This document shows positions 1 to 7,233 of a stretch of DNA of 32,166 nt, piece after piece. Each line of letters starts with the position of its first letter. The first letter of the stretch is position 1. The notes beneath the pieces are model-generated. The model ran no database searches, was not told where the DNA came from, and saw only the letters and a list, made by a program, of their open reading frames with translations. A program made the position numbers and the translations under genes. The DNA is taken from positions 1 through 32,166 of the forward strand of contig CAJUOK010000019.1 in assembly GCA_910588015.1 (NCBI GenBank), read 5' to 3'. This DNA is from an uncultured Christensenellaceae bacterium. GTDB taxonomy: Bacteria > Bacillota > Clostridia > Christensenellales > UBA3700.

Positions 1-1143
1 GAGATATGCCACGTCGTATAATCCTTGATGAGTTTCGCCGTCGCCGCCGACAAATCCCGCTCTGTCAATGCAAAATACCACAGGCAAATTGTTGAGACAT
101 ACGTCGTGTAAAACGTTGTCGTAGGCTCTTTGCAAGAAAGTGGAATAAATCGCCACGTACGGTTTTTTCCCAGCCAAAGCAAGTCCTGCGGACATTGTTA
201 CCGCGTGCCCTTCTGCGATGCCTACGTCTATAAGTTTATCGGGAAATTTTTTAGAGAAAGCGTCTAATCCCGTGCCGCCTATCATAGCCGCGGTTATCGC
301 GTAGATATTGTCGTTGCCTTCCGCAAGCTGAAGCATAGTCTTGCCGAATACTTGACAATAAGTCTCTTTTTCCGATTCTTTGCCTACGCTGTGGAATTTA
401 GACGGTTGAAGTTCGGCGGCTTCAAAGCCCTTTCCTTTTTGCGTAACTATATGTAAAATTATTGTTTTAGAAGAATTTTTGGCATATTTTAATTTGCCAA
501 TCAAATCAGATATATTATGCCCGTCAACGTTGTTGAGCATTTCTATATCCAAAAACGACAGTTCATTGCCGTATTTACGGACTATCTTGAGATATTCGTT
601 GATAAATCCGACGTTTCCGGATATGGACATCTGATTGTCGTTTATCACAAAAATAACTTTTTTATTGAGCGTCAACACGTCGTTGAGCGCTTCGAAGAAC
701 AATCCGCCAGTCATAGCTCCGTCGCCAATCAAACATATAATTTCTCCGTCTACGTCGCCTCTTGCCATTCCGCAAGCTATGGAAAGCGCCGTTGACGCGT
801 GTCCGCTGTTGACGGTATCGTACGGACTTTCTTCTCTCTTGGGAAAGCCGTTGAGTCCGTCTTTTTGTCTCAACGTGTCAAAATCCGAAAGTCTACCCGT
901 AAGTATTTTGTATGCGTAACACTGATGACCTACGTCAAAAATCAATTTATCCTTTGGAAAATCAAAAACATACGTCAATGCGCAAGTCAAATCCACAACG
1001 CCTAAATTCGACGCCAAATGTCCTCCGTTGGTCAACGTACGCTGTGTAATTAAATTCCTTAAATCGTTTGCCAAATAATCAAGCTCTTCAACGGAAAGCT
1101 TTTTTATATCGTCCGGCAATTTAATCTTATCTAGAATCTGCAT
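1..1143 (-). CDS. dxs: 1-deoxy-D-xylulose-5-phosphate synthase, 3' end cut by window edge
   Basis: First enzyme of the MEP isoprenoid pathway: a thiamine-diphosphate enzyme that condenses pyruvate with glyceraldehyde 3-phosphate. The first 381 residues are visible and the C-terminus lies beyond position 1. Seen: the thiamine/Mg motif GDGAMTGG at residues 140-147 with NDN at 168-170, His41 in GGHLAS, His73 in VGHQ, the catalytic Glu311 in GIAEGHAVT, and the motifs YSTFLQRAYD and IDRAGFVG. The stretch between MSISGNVG (172-179) and VDGHN (206-210) is only 26 residues, against about 60 in the E. coli enzyme as I recall it, so the flexible active-site-covering segment is much reduced. The ATG shares one base with the TAA of the upstream membrane-protein gene, suggesting translational coupling. 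Last visible gene of the yqhY-nusB operon. Confidence 0.96.
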   Translation of the reverse strand, partial: MQILDKIKLPDDIKKLSVEELDYLANDLRNLITQRTLTNGGHLASNLGVVDLTCALTYVFDFPKDKLIFDVGHQCYAYKILTGRLSDFDTLRQKDGLNGFPKREESPYDTVNSGHASTALSIACGMARGDVDGEIICLIGDGAMTGGLFFEALNDVLTLNKKVIFVINDNQMSISGNVGFINEYLKIVRKYGNELSFLDIEMLNNVDGHNISDLIGKLKYAKNSSKTIILHIVTQKGKGFEAAELQPSKFHSVGKESEKETYCQVFGKTMLQLAEGNDNIYAITAAMIGGTGLDAFSKKFPDKLIDVGIAEGHAVTMSAGLALAGKKPYVAIYSTFLQRAYDNVLHDVCLNNLPVVFCIDRAGFVGGDGETHQGLYDVAYL

Positions 1144-1718
1144 TACTTCTTCCTCTTCGTATCGAATTTTGAGCTGAATAAACTTATCATTCTTGCGGAC
1201 ATAAAGACAAATTCAGCGCTGTTTTTTACTGCGACTTTTTTCAGCGAAGCCTTGCCGCCGACCGTAACCGCCGCAATTATACTTGAAATAATTATCGTCA
1301 CCCAGTGTCCGCCCTGACCGCTCAGATTTAATTCTATGACTATTGACGCGCCGCAAGCTCCGCTCAATATTCCGCACATATCTCCGATTACGTCGGCGCA
1401 AATATTATTGACTTTTTCGGCGTTGCGAATAAGCTTAAGCGCTATGTCGTACTGTCTTTTATACCGAGCGTAATTTGCCATTTTTTCTTCGCTGCACGAC
1501 GCTACGCTCAATCCTATCCCGTCGAATATAATACTTATCAATATCATAAACGACAACAGCATTATAGATATTATTATATCGCTTTTAGAAGTAGTGATTT
1601 GAGAAATAAAACTGCAAATCACTGCGCCTATAAAGGTAAAGAGAGTAATCTTTATTACCCACGCTTCTGCTATATTTACTTTAACGCTACGCTTCTTCTC
1701 TCTTTTCTTTTTGCTCAT
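1143..1718 (-). CDS. Small CorB/DUF21-like membrane protein of unknown function
   Basis: A 191-residue membrane protein. I recognise a Clostridia family often annotated as Mg2+/Co2+ transporter CorB-like, but the substrate is unproven. Seen: a very basic N-terminus (MSKKKREKKR), hydrophobic segments near residues 22-42 and 48-70, a central cytoplasmic-looking stretch with KLIRNAEKV, then VIGDMCGILSGACGASI and a third hydrophobic segment around 137-155. No CBS or CorC domains follow, unlike full-length CorB/CNNM proteins. It lies between ispA (36-base gap) and dxs (one-base overlap), so it is probably co-transcribed with isoprenoid genes; that suggests co-expression but does not show function. 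There is no clear Shine-Dalgarno sequence before the ATG; a CATATT/AATATG inverted repeat ends at the start codon. Confidence 0.7.
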   Translation of the reverse strand: MSKKKREKKRSVKVNIAEAWVIKITLFTFIGAVICSFISQITTSKSDIIISIMLLSFMILISIIFDGIGLSVASCSEEKMANYARYKRQYDIALKLIRNAEKVNNICADVIGDMCGILSGACGASIVIELNLSGQGGHWVTIIISSIIAAVTVGGKASLKKVAVKNSAEFVFMSARMISLFSSKFDTKRKK

Positions 1719-1754
1719 ATTATAAAATATGGGCAGATTTTACAATATATGCAA

Positions 1755-2630
1755 TCAAGCTGTTCTGTTGCTCAAAAACTTACACAATGTTTTGAGATTT
1801 AGACTTCTCTCTCTAAAAATATCTATTTCATCTATCGCTTGTTTTTCCAATTTATCGATATAATTCAATGCGCTCTCCATTCCAATTATATCCACAATAC
1901 TCTTTTTCCCGTTTGCCTCGTCGCGGTTGACGTCCTTTCCAAGCTGTTGAGACGAAGATGTTCTGTCGAGAATATCGTCTACAAGCTGAAAAATCTGTCC
2001 GATATTTTCGGAATAAACTTCCGCCGCTTTTATTTGCTCTTTGCTTGCGCCGCAACGAATTACCGAACCAACCAAAGCGCATTTGATTAAGCAAGAAGTT
2101 TTAAGACTGTTAAGCAAAGTCAATTCTTCCAACCCAAAATCTGATTTTGTTTCGTTGGCAAGGTCAAGGCACTGACCGCCTATCATTCCGTTGATACCGG
2201 TATTTTTAGCTATATAAACCATAGCTTTACGCATATCCGAGTCGAAATTGCCGTCTCCTAGCATTACTTCAAAAGCGCAATTCAAAAGAGCGTCGCCCGC
2301 AAGCACTGCCATTCCTTCGCCGTATACGATATGCATAGTGGGCTTGCCGCGCCTTAAGCTGTCGTCGTCCATACAAGGCAAATCGTCGTGCACCAACGAA
2401 TATGAATGAATCATCTCTATACCTACAGCCAGGTTCTTGACAAAATCAACGTCTTTTCCGCAAAGTTCAGCTCCCATATAACAAAGAATGGGTCTGATTC
2501 TCTTTCCGCCGTTGCTTATGCCGTATTTCAAAGCTTCTGCAATAGGTTGAATATCGCAATTGTATTGCGCAAGAATTTCTTGCAGATGTCTGTCAAAAAT
2601 ACTTCTGTATTGCTCAAGCATATCAACCAT
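1755..2630 (-). CDS. ispA: Farnesyl diphosphate synthase (polyprenyl synthetase family)
   Basis: Cytosolic prenyltransferase that builds farnesyl diphosphate from isopentenyl and dimethylallyl diphosphate, feeding UppS and other prenyl products. Length 291 residues, normal for the family. Seen: the first aspartate-rich motif DDLPCMDDD at residues 82-90 followed by RRGKPT, the second motif DDILD at 218-222 followed by QLGKD and a basic NGKKS, and the substrate-binding GGKRIRP at 41-47. The two-residue insertion inside the first motif is typical of bacterial FPP/GGPP synthases; the exact chain length cannot be read from sequence alone. The ATG overlaps the xseB stop (TAATG), with GAGGT a suitable distance upstream inside xseB. 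The xseA-xseB-ispA-dxs order is the standard Firmicute arrangement. Confidence 0.95.
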   Translation of the reverse strand: MVDMLEQYRSIFDRHLQEILAQYNCDIQPIAEALKYGISNGGKRIRPILCYMGAELCGKDVDFVKNLAVGIEMIHSYSLVHDDLPCMDDDSLRRGKPTMHIVYGEGMAVLAGDALLNCAFEVMLGDGNFDSDMRKAMVYIAKNTGINGMIGGQCLDLANETKSDFGLEELTLLNSLKTSCLIKCALVGSVIRCGASKEQIKAAEVYSENIGQIFQLVDDILDRTSSSQQLGKDVNRDEANGKKSIVDIIGMESALNYIDKLEKQAIDEIDIFRERSLNLKTLCKFLSNRTA

Positions 2631-2842
2631 TATTCGACCTCAATTTGCTTTTCGCTCAAGCCCTGTTCGCTTTCTTCCAAAAGCGCGATTTTACCTTTGA
2701 TTTCATTAAGTTTAGCGGAGCACTCCGCGCACAGTTTTATTCCCTTGGAATATAAATCCACGCTTTCGTCCAAAGTCAGCTTTCCGCTTTCGAGCCTCGT
2801 TGTAATATCGTCCAATTCCTTCATACATTCTTCGAATTTCAT
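2630..2842 (-). CDS. xseB: Exodeoxyribonuclease VII small subunit
   Basis: Small subunit of exonuclease VII, which degrades single-stranded DNA to oligonucleotides; several XseB chains coat the coiled-coil arm of XseA. The protein is 70 residues with the family pattern FEECMKELDDITTRLESG followed by LTLDESVDLYSKG and a helical tail. I chose the ATG at 2842, which forms an ATGA overlap with the xseA stop. A longer reading frame continues upstream to 2962 but only runs within xseA in another frame and does not resemble XseB. The gene sits between xseA and ispA with overlaps on both sides, implying coupled translation. Confidence 0.93.
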   Translation of the reverse strand: MKFEECMKELDDITTRLESGKLTLDESVDLYSKGIKLCAECSAKLNEIKGKIALLEESEQGLSEKQIEVE

Positions 2843-4020
2843 ATTTTGACCTCCGTTATCAAAGCTTTGACCTCTCCGTCGTGCGTCTTCATAGATATAA
2901 TATCGTCGCGATGCATATCTTTTGCGGATAACAAAGCTTTTCCGTCTTTGCTGACATACCAATACCCTTTTTGCAAAACTCCCAACGGATTTAGAGCCGT
3001 CAGTTTTGTCAAAAAGTAGTTGAAATTCGCATCGGCAGAAGAATACAACTTGTCCGTCAGTTTTTTTACGTCGCCGATATAAGAATTTAACCTATTAGTA
3101 TTATCAGATACGCACAACTGCATTTGCGTTTTTAAAGAGTTGATTTTTACCTTCAAATCCTTTTCTCTCAACGCCGTTGAGTTTGCCAACGCAATTTTTA
3201 TCTTTTGCGCGCTTTCTGCCAAATAGCGTCTGACAGATTCAACGTCATAGGCGATTTTTTCCGCCGCAGCCGTCGGCGTAGCCGCTCTGTAATCGGCAAC
3301 TCTGTCGCAAATCGTAAAGTCGGTTTCGTGTCCTACCGCCGAAATCACTGGAGTTTTGCATTTGAATATCTCACGCGCGAGAAGCTCTTCATTGAAAGGC
3401 ATAAGGTCTTCTGCGGAGCCTCCTCCTCTCGCAATGATTATAACGTCGAAATTAAGTTTATCGACAAGTTGTAAAGCGTCGGCAATTTCTATATGAGCGT
3501 CCTTGCCCTGAACTTTGACGTCTTTGATATAAATATCGATAAGTTGGTTCTTACGCCTTACCGTCTTCTTTATGTCTCTGATTACGGCGCCGTTTATAGA
3601 AGTGATTACGCATACGTTTGTCGGAAAAGCAGGTATCTGTTTTTTATAAATTTCGTCGAACAATCCTTCTGCTTCCAGTTTGGCGCGTAGAAGTTCCAAC
3701 TTATAAGCCAAATAACCTTTACCCAAAGGAGTTATGGTATCGGCTATAAAATTCAGTCTTCCGCCTGCCGCGTAATAATCTACGCTTCCCTTTACTAAAA
3801 CGCTTTCGCCGTCTTTTGGCAAATATGTCTTAACGTAATTAAAACTGTTGCAAGAAATCTGACTTTTTTCGTCTTTGAGCGTGAAATAGGCGTGTCCTTT
3901 AGATACTTTTATTCCAGACACTTCGCCCGCAACCGAGATACCGTGCAACATTTCTTCGGCTCTGAAAATGGAATTTATATATCCGTTCAATGCCGTGACG
4001 TTAAGAATATGTCCTTCCAT
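2839..4020 (-). CDS. xseA: Exodeoxyribonuclease VII large subunit
   Basis: Catalytic subunit of exonuclease VII. Length 393 residues, at the shorter end for the family. Seen: an N-terminal OB-fold region (about residues 1-100) with the conserved ISVAGEVSG and GHAYFTLKD, then the catalytic domain with RGGGSAEDL followed by FN and E, AVGHETDFTICD and ATPTAAAE, then a helical coiled-coil region and a short C-terminal segment (GVLQKGYWYV). The start lies 2 bases after the folD stop; upstream only a weak GGGA is visible, so translation may depend on the upstream ribosome. It overlaps xseB by four bases. Confidence 0.96.
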   Translation of the reverse strand: MEGHILNVTALNGYINSIFRAEEMLHGISVAGEVSGIKVSKGHAYFTLKDEKSQISCNSFNYVKTYLPKDGESVLVKGSVDYYAAGGRLNFIADTITPLGKGYLAYKLELLRAKLEAEGLFDEIYKKQIPAFPTNVCVITSINGAVIRDIKKTVRRKNQLIDIYIKDVKVQGKDAHIEIADALQLVDKLNFDVIIIARGGGSAEDLMPFNEELLAREIFKCKTPVISAVGHETDFTICDRVADYRAATPTAAAEKIAYDVESVRRYLAESAQKIKIALANSTALREKDLKVKINSLKTQMQLCVSDNTNRLNSYIGDVKKLTDKLYSSADANFNYFLTKLTALNPLGVLQKGYWYVSKDGKALLSAKDMHRDDIISMKTHDGEVKALITEVKI

Positions 4021-4022
4021 TA

Positions 4023-4868
4023 TTATTTATTTTCCCTAGCTTTTGCGCACATTAGCGTATTGTATAGCAACATAGAAATTGTCATCGGTCCAACTCCGCC
4101 CGGCACAGGCGAAATATATGAAGTCTTGGGAGAAACGCTGTCAAAATCAACGTCTCCGCATAGCTTGCCGTCCACGCGATTGATGCCTACGTCGATAACG
4201 ATTGCGCCGTCCTTTACCATATCGCCAGTTACAAACTTGGGTTTTCCTATTGCTACGACCAATATATCGGCTTTTTTCGTAAAATCAGATATATTTTGAG
4301 TCTTGCTGTGACAAACGGTAACAGTGCAATTAGCATTGAGCAACAACATTGCCATAGGTTTTCCTACTGTGTTGCTTCTACCCAATACTACAGCGTTTTT
4401 TCCTGCAATATCCACGCCGGTATATTCGAGCATATGCATAACTCCAAGCGGAGTGCAAGAAACCGTGCGAGGTCTGTTGAGACACAGACAGCCAATGTTG
4501 GAAGCGTTGAATCCGTCAACGTCCTTGCTGTCTGGAATATTGGCAAGAATTTTCTCCTCGTCATAACCTTTTGGCAAAGGCAACTGAACGAGTATTCCGT
4601 CGACTCTATCGTCGTTTGCCAATGATTTTATTCTCTCTATTATTTCCTCTTGCTGCGTACCGTCTGCGTATTCATATGACAGCGAATCGAATCCCACCTG
4701 TTTGCAACCGTTGATTTTGTTGCGCACATAAGTTTGTGACGCGGGGTCTTCTCCCACGATTATTACGGCTAGAGTGGGTTTTCTAGAATATTTTTCACAA
4801 AAGCGCTGCGTTTCGACAGTGATTTTCTCCAACGTATTGGCGGCGACTTCTTTTCCGTATATCAGCAT
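4023..4868 (-). CDS. folD: Bifunctional methylenetetrahydrofolate dehydrogenase / methenyltetrahydrofolate cyclohydrolase
   Basis: Interconverts 5,10-methylene-, 5,10-methenyl- and 10-formyl-tetrahydrofolate, supplying one-carbon units for purines and formyl-Met-tRNA. Length 281 residues, standard. Seen: Tyr47 and Lys51 in TYVRNKINGC (the catalytic YxxxK), GILVQLPLP, KDVDGFN, the NAD(P)-binding VVLGRSNTVGKP, CHSKT, VAIGKP, VIDVGIN and the C-terminal PVPGGVGPMT signature. The ATG is preceded by AAGAGGTG. It starts one base after nusB ends and is part of the yqhY-nusB-folD-xseAB-ispA-dxs operon. Confidence 0.97.
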   Translation of the reverse strand: MLIYGKEVAANTLEKITVETQRFCEKYSRKPTLAVIIVGEDPASQTYVRNKINGCKQVGFDSLSYEYADGTQQEEIIERIKSLANDDRVDGILVQLPLPKGYDEEKILANIPDSKDVDGFNASNIGCLCLNRPRTVSCTPLGVMHMLEYTGVDIAGKNAVVLGRSNTVGKPMAMLLLNANCTVTVCHSKTQNISDFTKKADILVVAIGKPKFVTGDMVKDGAIVIDVGINRVDGKLCGDVDFDSVSPKTSYISPVPGGVGPMTISMLLYNTLMCAKARENK

Positions 4869-4869
4869 T

Positions 4870-5277
4870 TTACACCTCTTTTAAAGTATTATAGACGCCC
4901 TTAAGGACGCCGTTGACAAATTTTGAACTGTTTTCCGTAGAAAACGCCTTTACCAATTCTATAACTTCATTGATAGATACGGCAGGCGGTATATCATCCA
5001 TATATTTCATCTCAAAACAAGCAAGCAACAATGCCGCCAAGTCGGGTCTGAAAATTCTATCTACCTTAAAATTCTTGCTGTTGTCGGCAATAATTTCCAT
5101 AAGTTGAGAATAATTGTCTCTAACTCCGTATACTACCGCGCGAATATAGTCGCTGTCGGCAGGCTTAATATCTTCTGACTCCAATATTTGCGACATTGAC
5201 TTCTCGTCTATTTCTTTTGAAAACAAATATCCGAATATTAATTGGTATGCGCTCATTCTCGCACTTCTTCTGCTCAT
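4870..5277 (-). CDS. nusB: Transcription antitermination factor NusB
   Basis: All-helical RNA-binding protein that, with S10 (NusE), binds boxA in ribosomal RNA leaders and prevents premature termination. Length 135 residues, normal. Seen: the N-terminal basic RRSARMSAYQLIFGYLF pattern, the helix FRPDLAALLLACFEMKYMDD, and the family signature IPPAVSINEVIELVKAFS followed by SSKFVNGVLKGV. An AAGAGG Shine-Dalgarno precedes the ATG at 5277. It follows yqhY by 13 bases and precedes folD by one base, the usual Firmicute pairing. Confidence 0.95.
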   Translation of the reverse strand: MSRRSARMSAYQLIFGYLFSKEIDEKSMSQILESEDIKPADSDYIRAVVYGVRDNYSQLMEIIADNSKNFKVDRIFRPDLAALLLACFEMKYMDDIPPAVSINEVIELVKAFSTENSSKFVNGVLKGVYNTLKEV

Positions 5278-5290
5278 TCTAACCTCTTAA

Positions 5291-5647
5291 TCAACCTGCG
5301 ACAATACCGACTACATTAACGTTGACGCTACTTACTTTATAAAAAGTCGATTTTTCTATCTCTTGTTTAATTTTTTCCTGTAGTTTGCAAACAACCACGG
5401 GTATAACGTATCCGTAATAAATATTGACGGATATCTCTATTTTTGCCAATCTATTATCGTATATCACAACGTCTATCGCCTTGTTTTTAACGGAAGACCT
5501 CTTTCCTATTTTATTGCTTTTTCCGTTGCCGTAAGTAACCGATACAACGCCGTCTACTTGAGAAGCCGCGCTTCCCGTAATAGAAGAAATGACGTTGATA
5601 TACGTTTCGTTGGACCTGCTTTTGTCGATATTGGATTCAAATGCCAT
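5291..5647 (-). CDS. yqhY: Asp23/Gls24 family envelope stress-response protein (YqhY type)
   Basis: Member of the Asp23/DUF322 family, small proteins that in Firmicutes are linked to cell-envelope and acetyl-CoA-carboxylase homeostasis; the molecular function is not settled. Length 118 residues. Seen: the typical alternation of strands and glycine in GSAASQVDGVVSV, a basic patch, then the second half with IEISVNIYYGYVIPVVVCKLQEKIKQEIEKST and the closing VNVNVVGIVAG. There is no membrane segment. It has a strong GAGGAGG ribosome binding site and is the first gene behind the sigma-A-type promoter at 5672-5700. In B. subtilis accBC lies just upstream; here accBC is absent and spoIIIAH is the neighbour. 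Confidence 0.92.
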   Translation of the reverse strand: MAFESNIDKSRSNETYINVISSITGSAASQVDGVVSVTYGNGKSNKIGKRSSVKNKAIDVVIYDNRLAKIEISVNIYYGYVIPVVVCKLQEKIKQEIEKSTFYKVSSVNVNVVGIVAG

Positions 5648-5671
5648 CTTATACCTCCTCTGCCAATTAAT

Positions 5672-5700
5672 ATTTTATCATATCAAATATTTTTTGACAA
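5672..5700 (-). promoter_or_regulatory. Sigma-A-type promoter for the yqhY-nusB-folD-xseAB-ispA-dxs operon
   Basis: Reading the minus strand: TTGTCA at 5700-5695, a 17-base spacer, then TAAAAT at 5677-5672, with TG one base before the -10 box (extended -10). The predicted start of transcription is near 5665, giving a short leader with GAGGAGG before the yqhY ATG. Assigned by eye from box match and spacing. Confidence 0.75.
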
Positions 5701-5743
5701 GTCTGTTGAGTCTTAAAATTCAACAAATTGCGTTTATGCAAAT

Positions 5744-5768
5744 TGTCGACCTCTAATTGAGGTCGACA
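5744..5768 (-). terminator. Perfect hairpin after spoIIIAH, possible terminator
   Basis: A 10-base-pair perfect stem with arms TGTCGACCTC and GAGGTCGACA and a 5-base loop, 31 bases beyond the spoIIIAH stop. In the minus-strand RNA it is followed by AUUUGCAUAAACG, a poor U-tract, so it would be a weak intrinsic terminator or an mRNA 3'-end stabiliser. Opposite-strand genes are absent, so it is not a shared bidirectional terminator. Confidence 0.5.
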
Positions 5769-5798
5769 CCAAATTCGCATATTTTGTATGCATTTAAA

Positions 5799-6323
5799 TT
5801 ATGCCGTATAAGACATTACGTATACTTGATTGCGCGCATAATTTGTTTCTTTGAGCATTGCTCCGACAATTTGAGCCACATCCTGCGACGTAAGTTCTTC
5901 TTTGTTGACGATAACGTTGAGATTATTCGTGGACATCGTAACAACTGCGTCGTCAAAGCCTTTTGCCTTTATAATGCTTTCCAAAACAAGCTCTTTTTCA
6001 ATAAAAGCAAGCAATTCGACTTGTTTTTGCTCGGCGCTGGCTTTGACGGATTCGCTTGCGCTTTCCGATTTGATGATTGCGTCGAGATAGCTGAATTCTT
6101 CCGCTCTGGCAGTCTCTCTGTTGCTGCGGTGAGAATTAAAAAACGTCTCGACGGCAGTGCCGTTGTTGTTGCCGTTTCCGTCCACGTCAGTGGAGTCGTT
6201 GATTTGGGAATTGAGCACAAAGTTCAACACACCCGTCACAACCAAAAGCCCTACCATACAACACAGCACGAGCGCTTTTTTTGCGTTTGAAGATAACTTC
6301 TTTCTTTTTTCTGTTTTTGCCAT
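5799..6323 (-). CDS. spoIIIAH: Stage III sporulation protein AH
   Basis: Mother-cell membrane protein whose extracellular domain pairs with forespore SpoIIQ to form the feeding-tube channel around the engulfed forespore. 174 residues from the chosen start. Seen: a basic cytoplasmic tail (KTEKRKKLSSNAKKA), one membrane segment (about residues 18-40 from the chosen start), a low-complexity Asp/Asn linker, then the conserved part beginning RSNRETARAEEFSYLDAII and a YscJ/FliF-like ring-forming fold with SVKASAEQKQVELLAFIEKE and AKGFDDAVV. I chose the ATG at 6323 because GGAGGT sits just before it; a TTG at 6335 is in frame but has no ribosome binding site. Last gene of the spoIIIA operon. Confidence 0.93.
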   Translation of the reverse strand: MAKTEKRKKLSSNAKKALVLCCMVGLLVVTGVLNFVLNSQINDSTDVDGNGNNNGTAVETFFNSHRSNRETARAEEFSYLDAIIKSESASESVKASAEQKQVELLAFIEKELVLESIIKAKGFDDAVVTMSTNNLNVIVNKEELTSQDVAQIVGAMLKETNYARNQVYVMSYTA

Positions 6324-6336
6324 ATTGACCTCCAAA

Positions 6337-6753
6337 TTATTTCATTTCAAAGATTTGTATATTATTTGCATCTATTTTTAATAGAGTACATAACGCGTTT
6401 ACTATCTTAATTCTTGCCAGCACGTCGTTTGCGCCTTTGGCTACGACCACGACTCCCTGTATACCGTCGGTCGAATCAAGATTTGCCGTCTCCTGTGTTT
6501 TATCGCTAGGACGGTATGTAATCAGCACTTCGCAGTCTCCCACTCCGTCTATGTTCGAAAGTATTTCCCGTATTTCTCCCGCAAGTCCGCTTTGCTGTCT
6601 GTTTTCACTTTTTTGCGTTTGCGACTTTGTTGTCATTGCGTTTACACTAAAATATATGCCGACGGCAATTACCGCTATGACTAAAGCGCAAATTATTTCA
6701 AAACCTTTTATTTTTCTACATTTTTCAGCAAATTTTTTTAGTTTTTCTTTCAT
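6337..6753 (-). CDS. spoIIIAG: Stage III sporulation protein AG
   Basis: Component of the SpoIIIA complex; in B. subtilis it forms a large ring in the space between mother cell and forespore. 138 residues from the chosen start. Seen: a basic N-terminus (MKEKLKKFAEKCRK), one membrane segment (IICALVIAVIAVGIYFSV), a Gln/Ser-rich linker and the C-terminal secretin-associated fold with ILSNIDGVGDCEVLITY, GVVVVAKGAND and the final VNALCTLLKID. The ATG at 6753 follows AAGGTGA; the alternative ATG at 6774, overlapping the spoIIIAF stop, lacks a ribosome binding site. The spacing to spoIIIAH (13 bases) fits one operon. Confidence 0.92.
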   Translation of the reverse strand: MKEKLKKFAEKCRKIKGFEIICALVIAVIAVGIYFSVNAMTTKSQTQKSENRQQSGLAGEIREILSNIDGVGDCEVLITYRPSDKTQETANLDSTDGIQGVVVVAKGANDVLARIKIVNALCTLLKIDANNIQIFEMK

Positions 6754-6770
6754 CGTTTCACCTTGGCTAT

Positions 6771-7217
6771 TCATCTTGTTTCTATGCTTACGTTGCCCGC
6801 TATGCTCTTGAGCAATTTGATAAGTTCCTTGATTTCCGCTTGGCTCATATCTTGAGTATCTATAATTATTTTATCAATGATATATACATACTCTTCGTCA
6901 AATTTTATGTCGTAGGACAAGTCATTATAACCTGCTTCTTGCAATTTGTTTTTGAGACTATTTTGTATTTTAGACTGCATATCTTCTTTTACGTTTTGAT
7001 AGTAGTTTTCGTCAACGGAAATCTGTTGTTTGTCTGAATTAAATCCGTTGATATAATCTCCTTTCGCAAGTTTGGGAAGAGGCGATATGATAACGAATAT
7101 GACGATTACGGAAAATATACCTTTTATGTATTTACTGTTTTCGCCTTCGGGTAAAAGAATCTCGATAAGCACGCCTAGCGAGACAACTCCTACTATTCCA
7201 ATCAGCCAACCGCTCAT
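6771..7217 (-). CDS. spoIIIAF: Stage III sporulation protein AF
   Basis: Membrane component of the SpoIIIA channel assembly. Length 148 residues. Seen: two N-terminal membrane segments (WLIGIVGVVSLGVLIEILLP and YIKGIFSVIVIFVIISPL) separated by the short PEGENSKY loop, a pattern characteristic of SpoIIIAF, followed by a soluble domain with DENYYQNVKEDMQSKIQN and a C-terminal half like the ring-building motifs of SpoIIIAG/AH (IKELIKLLKSIAG). A GGAGGTGA ribosome binding site precedes the ATG. The stop overlaps the dispreferred spoIIIAG start at 6774 and lies 17 bases before the preferred one. Confidence 0.92.
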   Translation of the reverse strand: MSGWLIGIVGVVSLGVLIEILLPEGENSKYIKGIFSVIVIFVIISPLPKLAKGDYINGFNSDKQQISVDENYYQNVKEDMQSKIQNSLKNKLQEAGYNDLSYDIKFDEEYVYIIDKIIIDTQDMSQAEIKELIKLLKSIAGNVSIETR

Positions 7218-7233
7218 ATTTCACCTCCGAACA

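Noticed and set aside
1719..1754. TATAAT directly before the CorB-like gene
   Set aside because: The box touches the start codon and its best -35 partner is only 15 bases away, so transcription would start inside the gene; more likely part of the CATATT/AATATG repeat.
2843..2962. Longer XseB start upstream of 2842
   Set aside because: The extra 40 residues are an out-of-frame reading of the xseA 3' end, basic and unlike XseB; ATGA overlap at 2842 is the normal arrangement.
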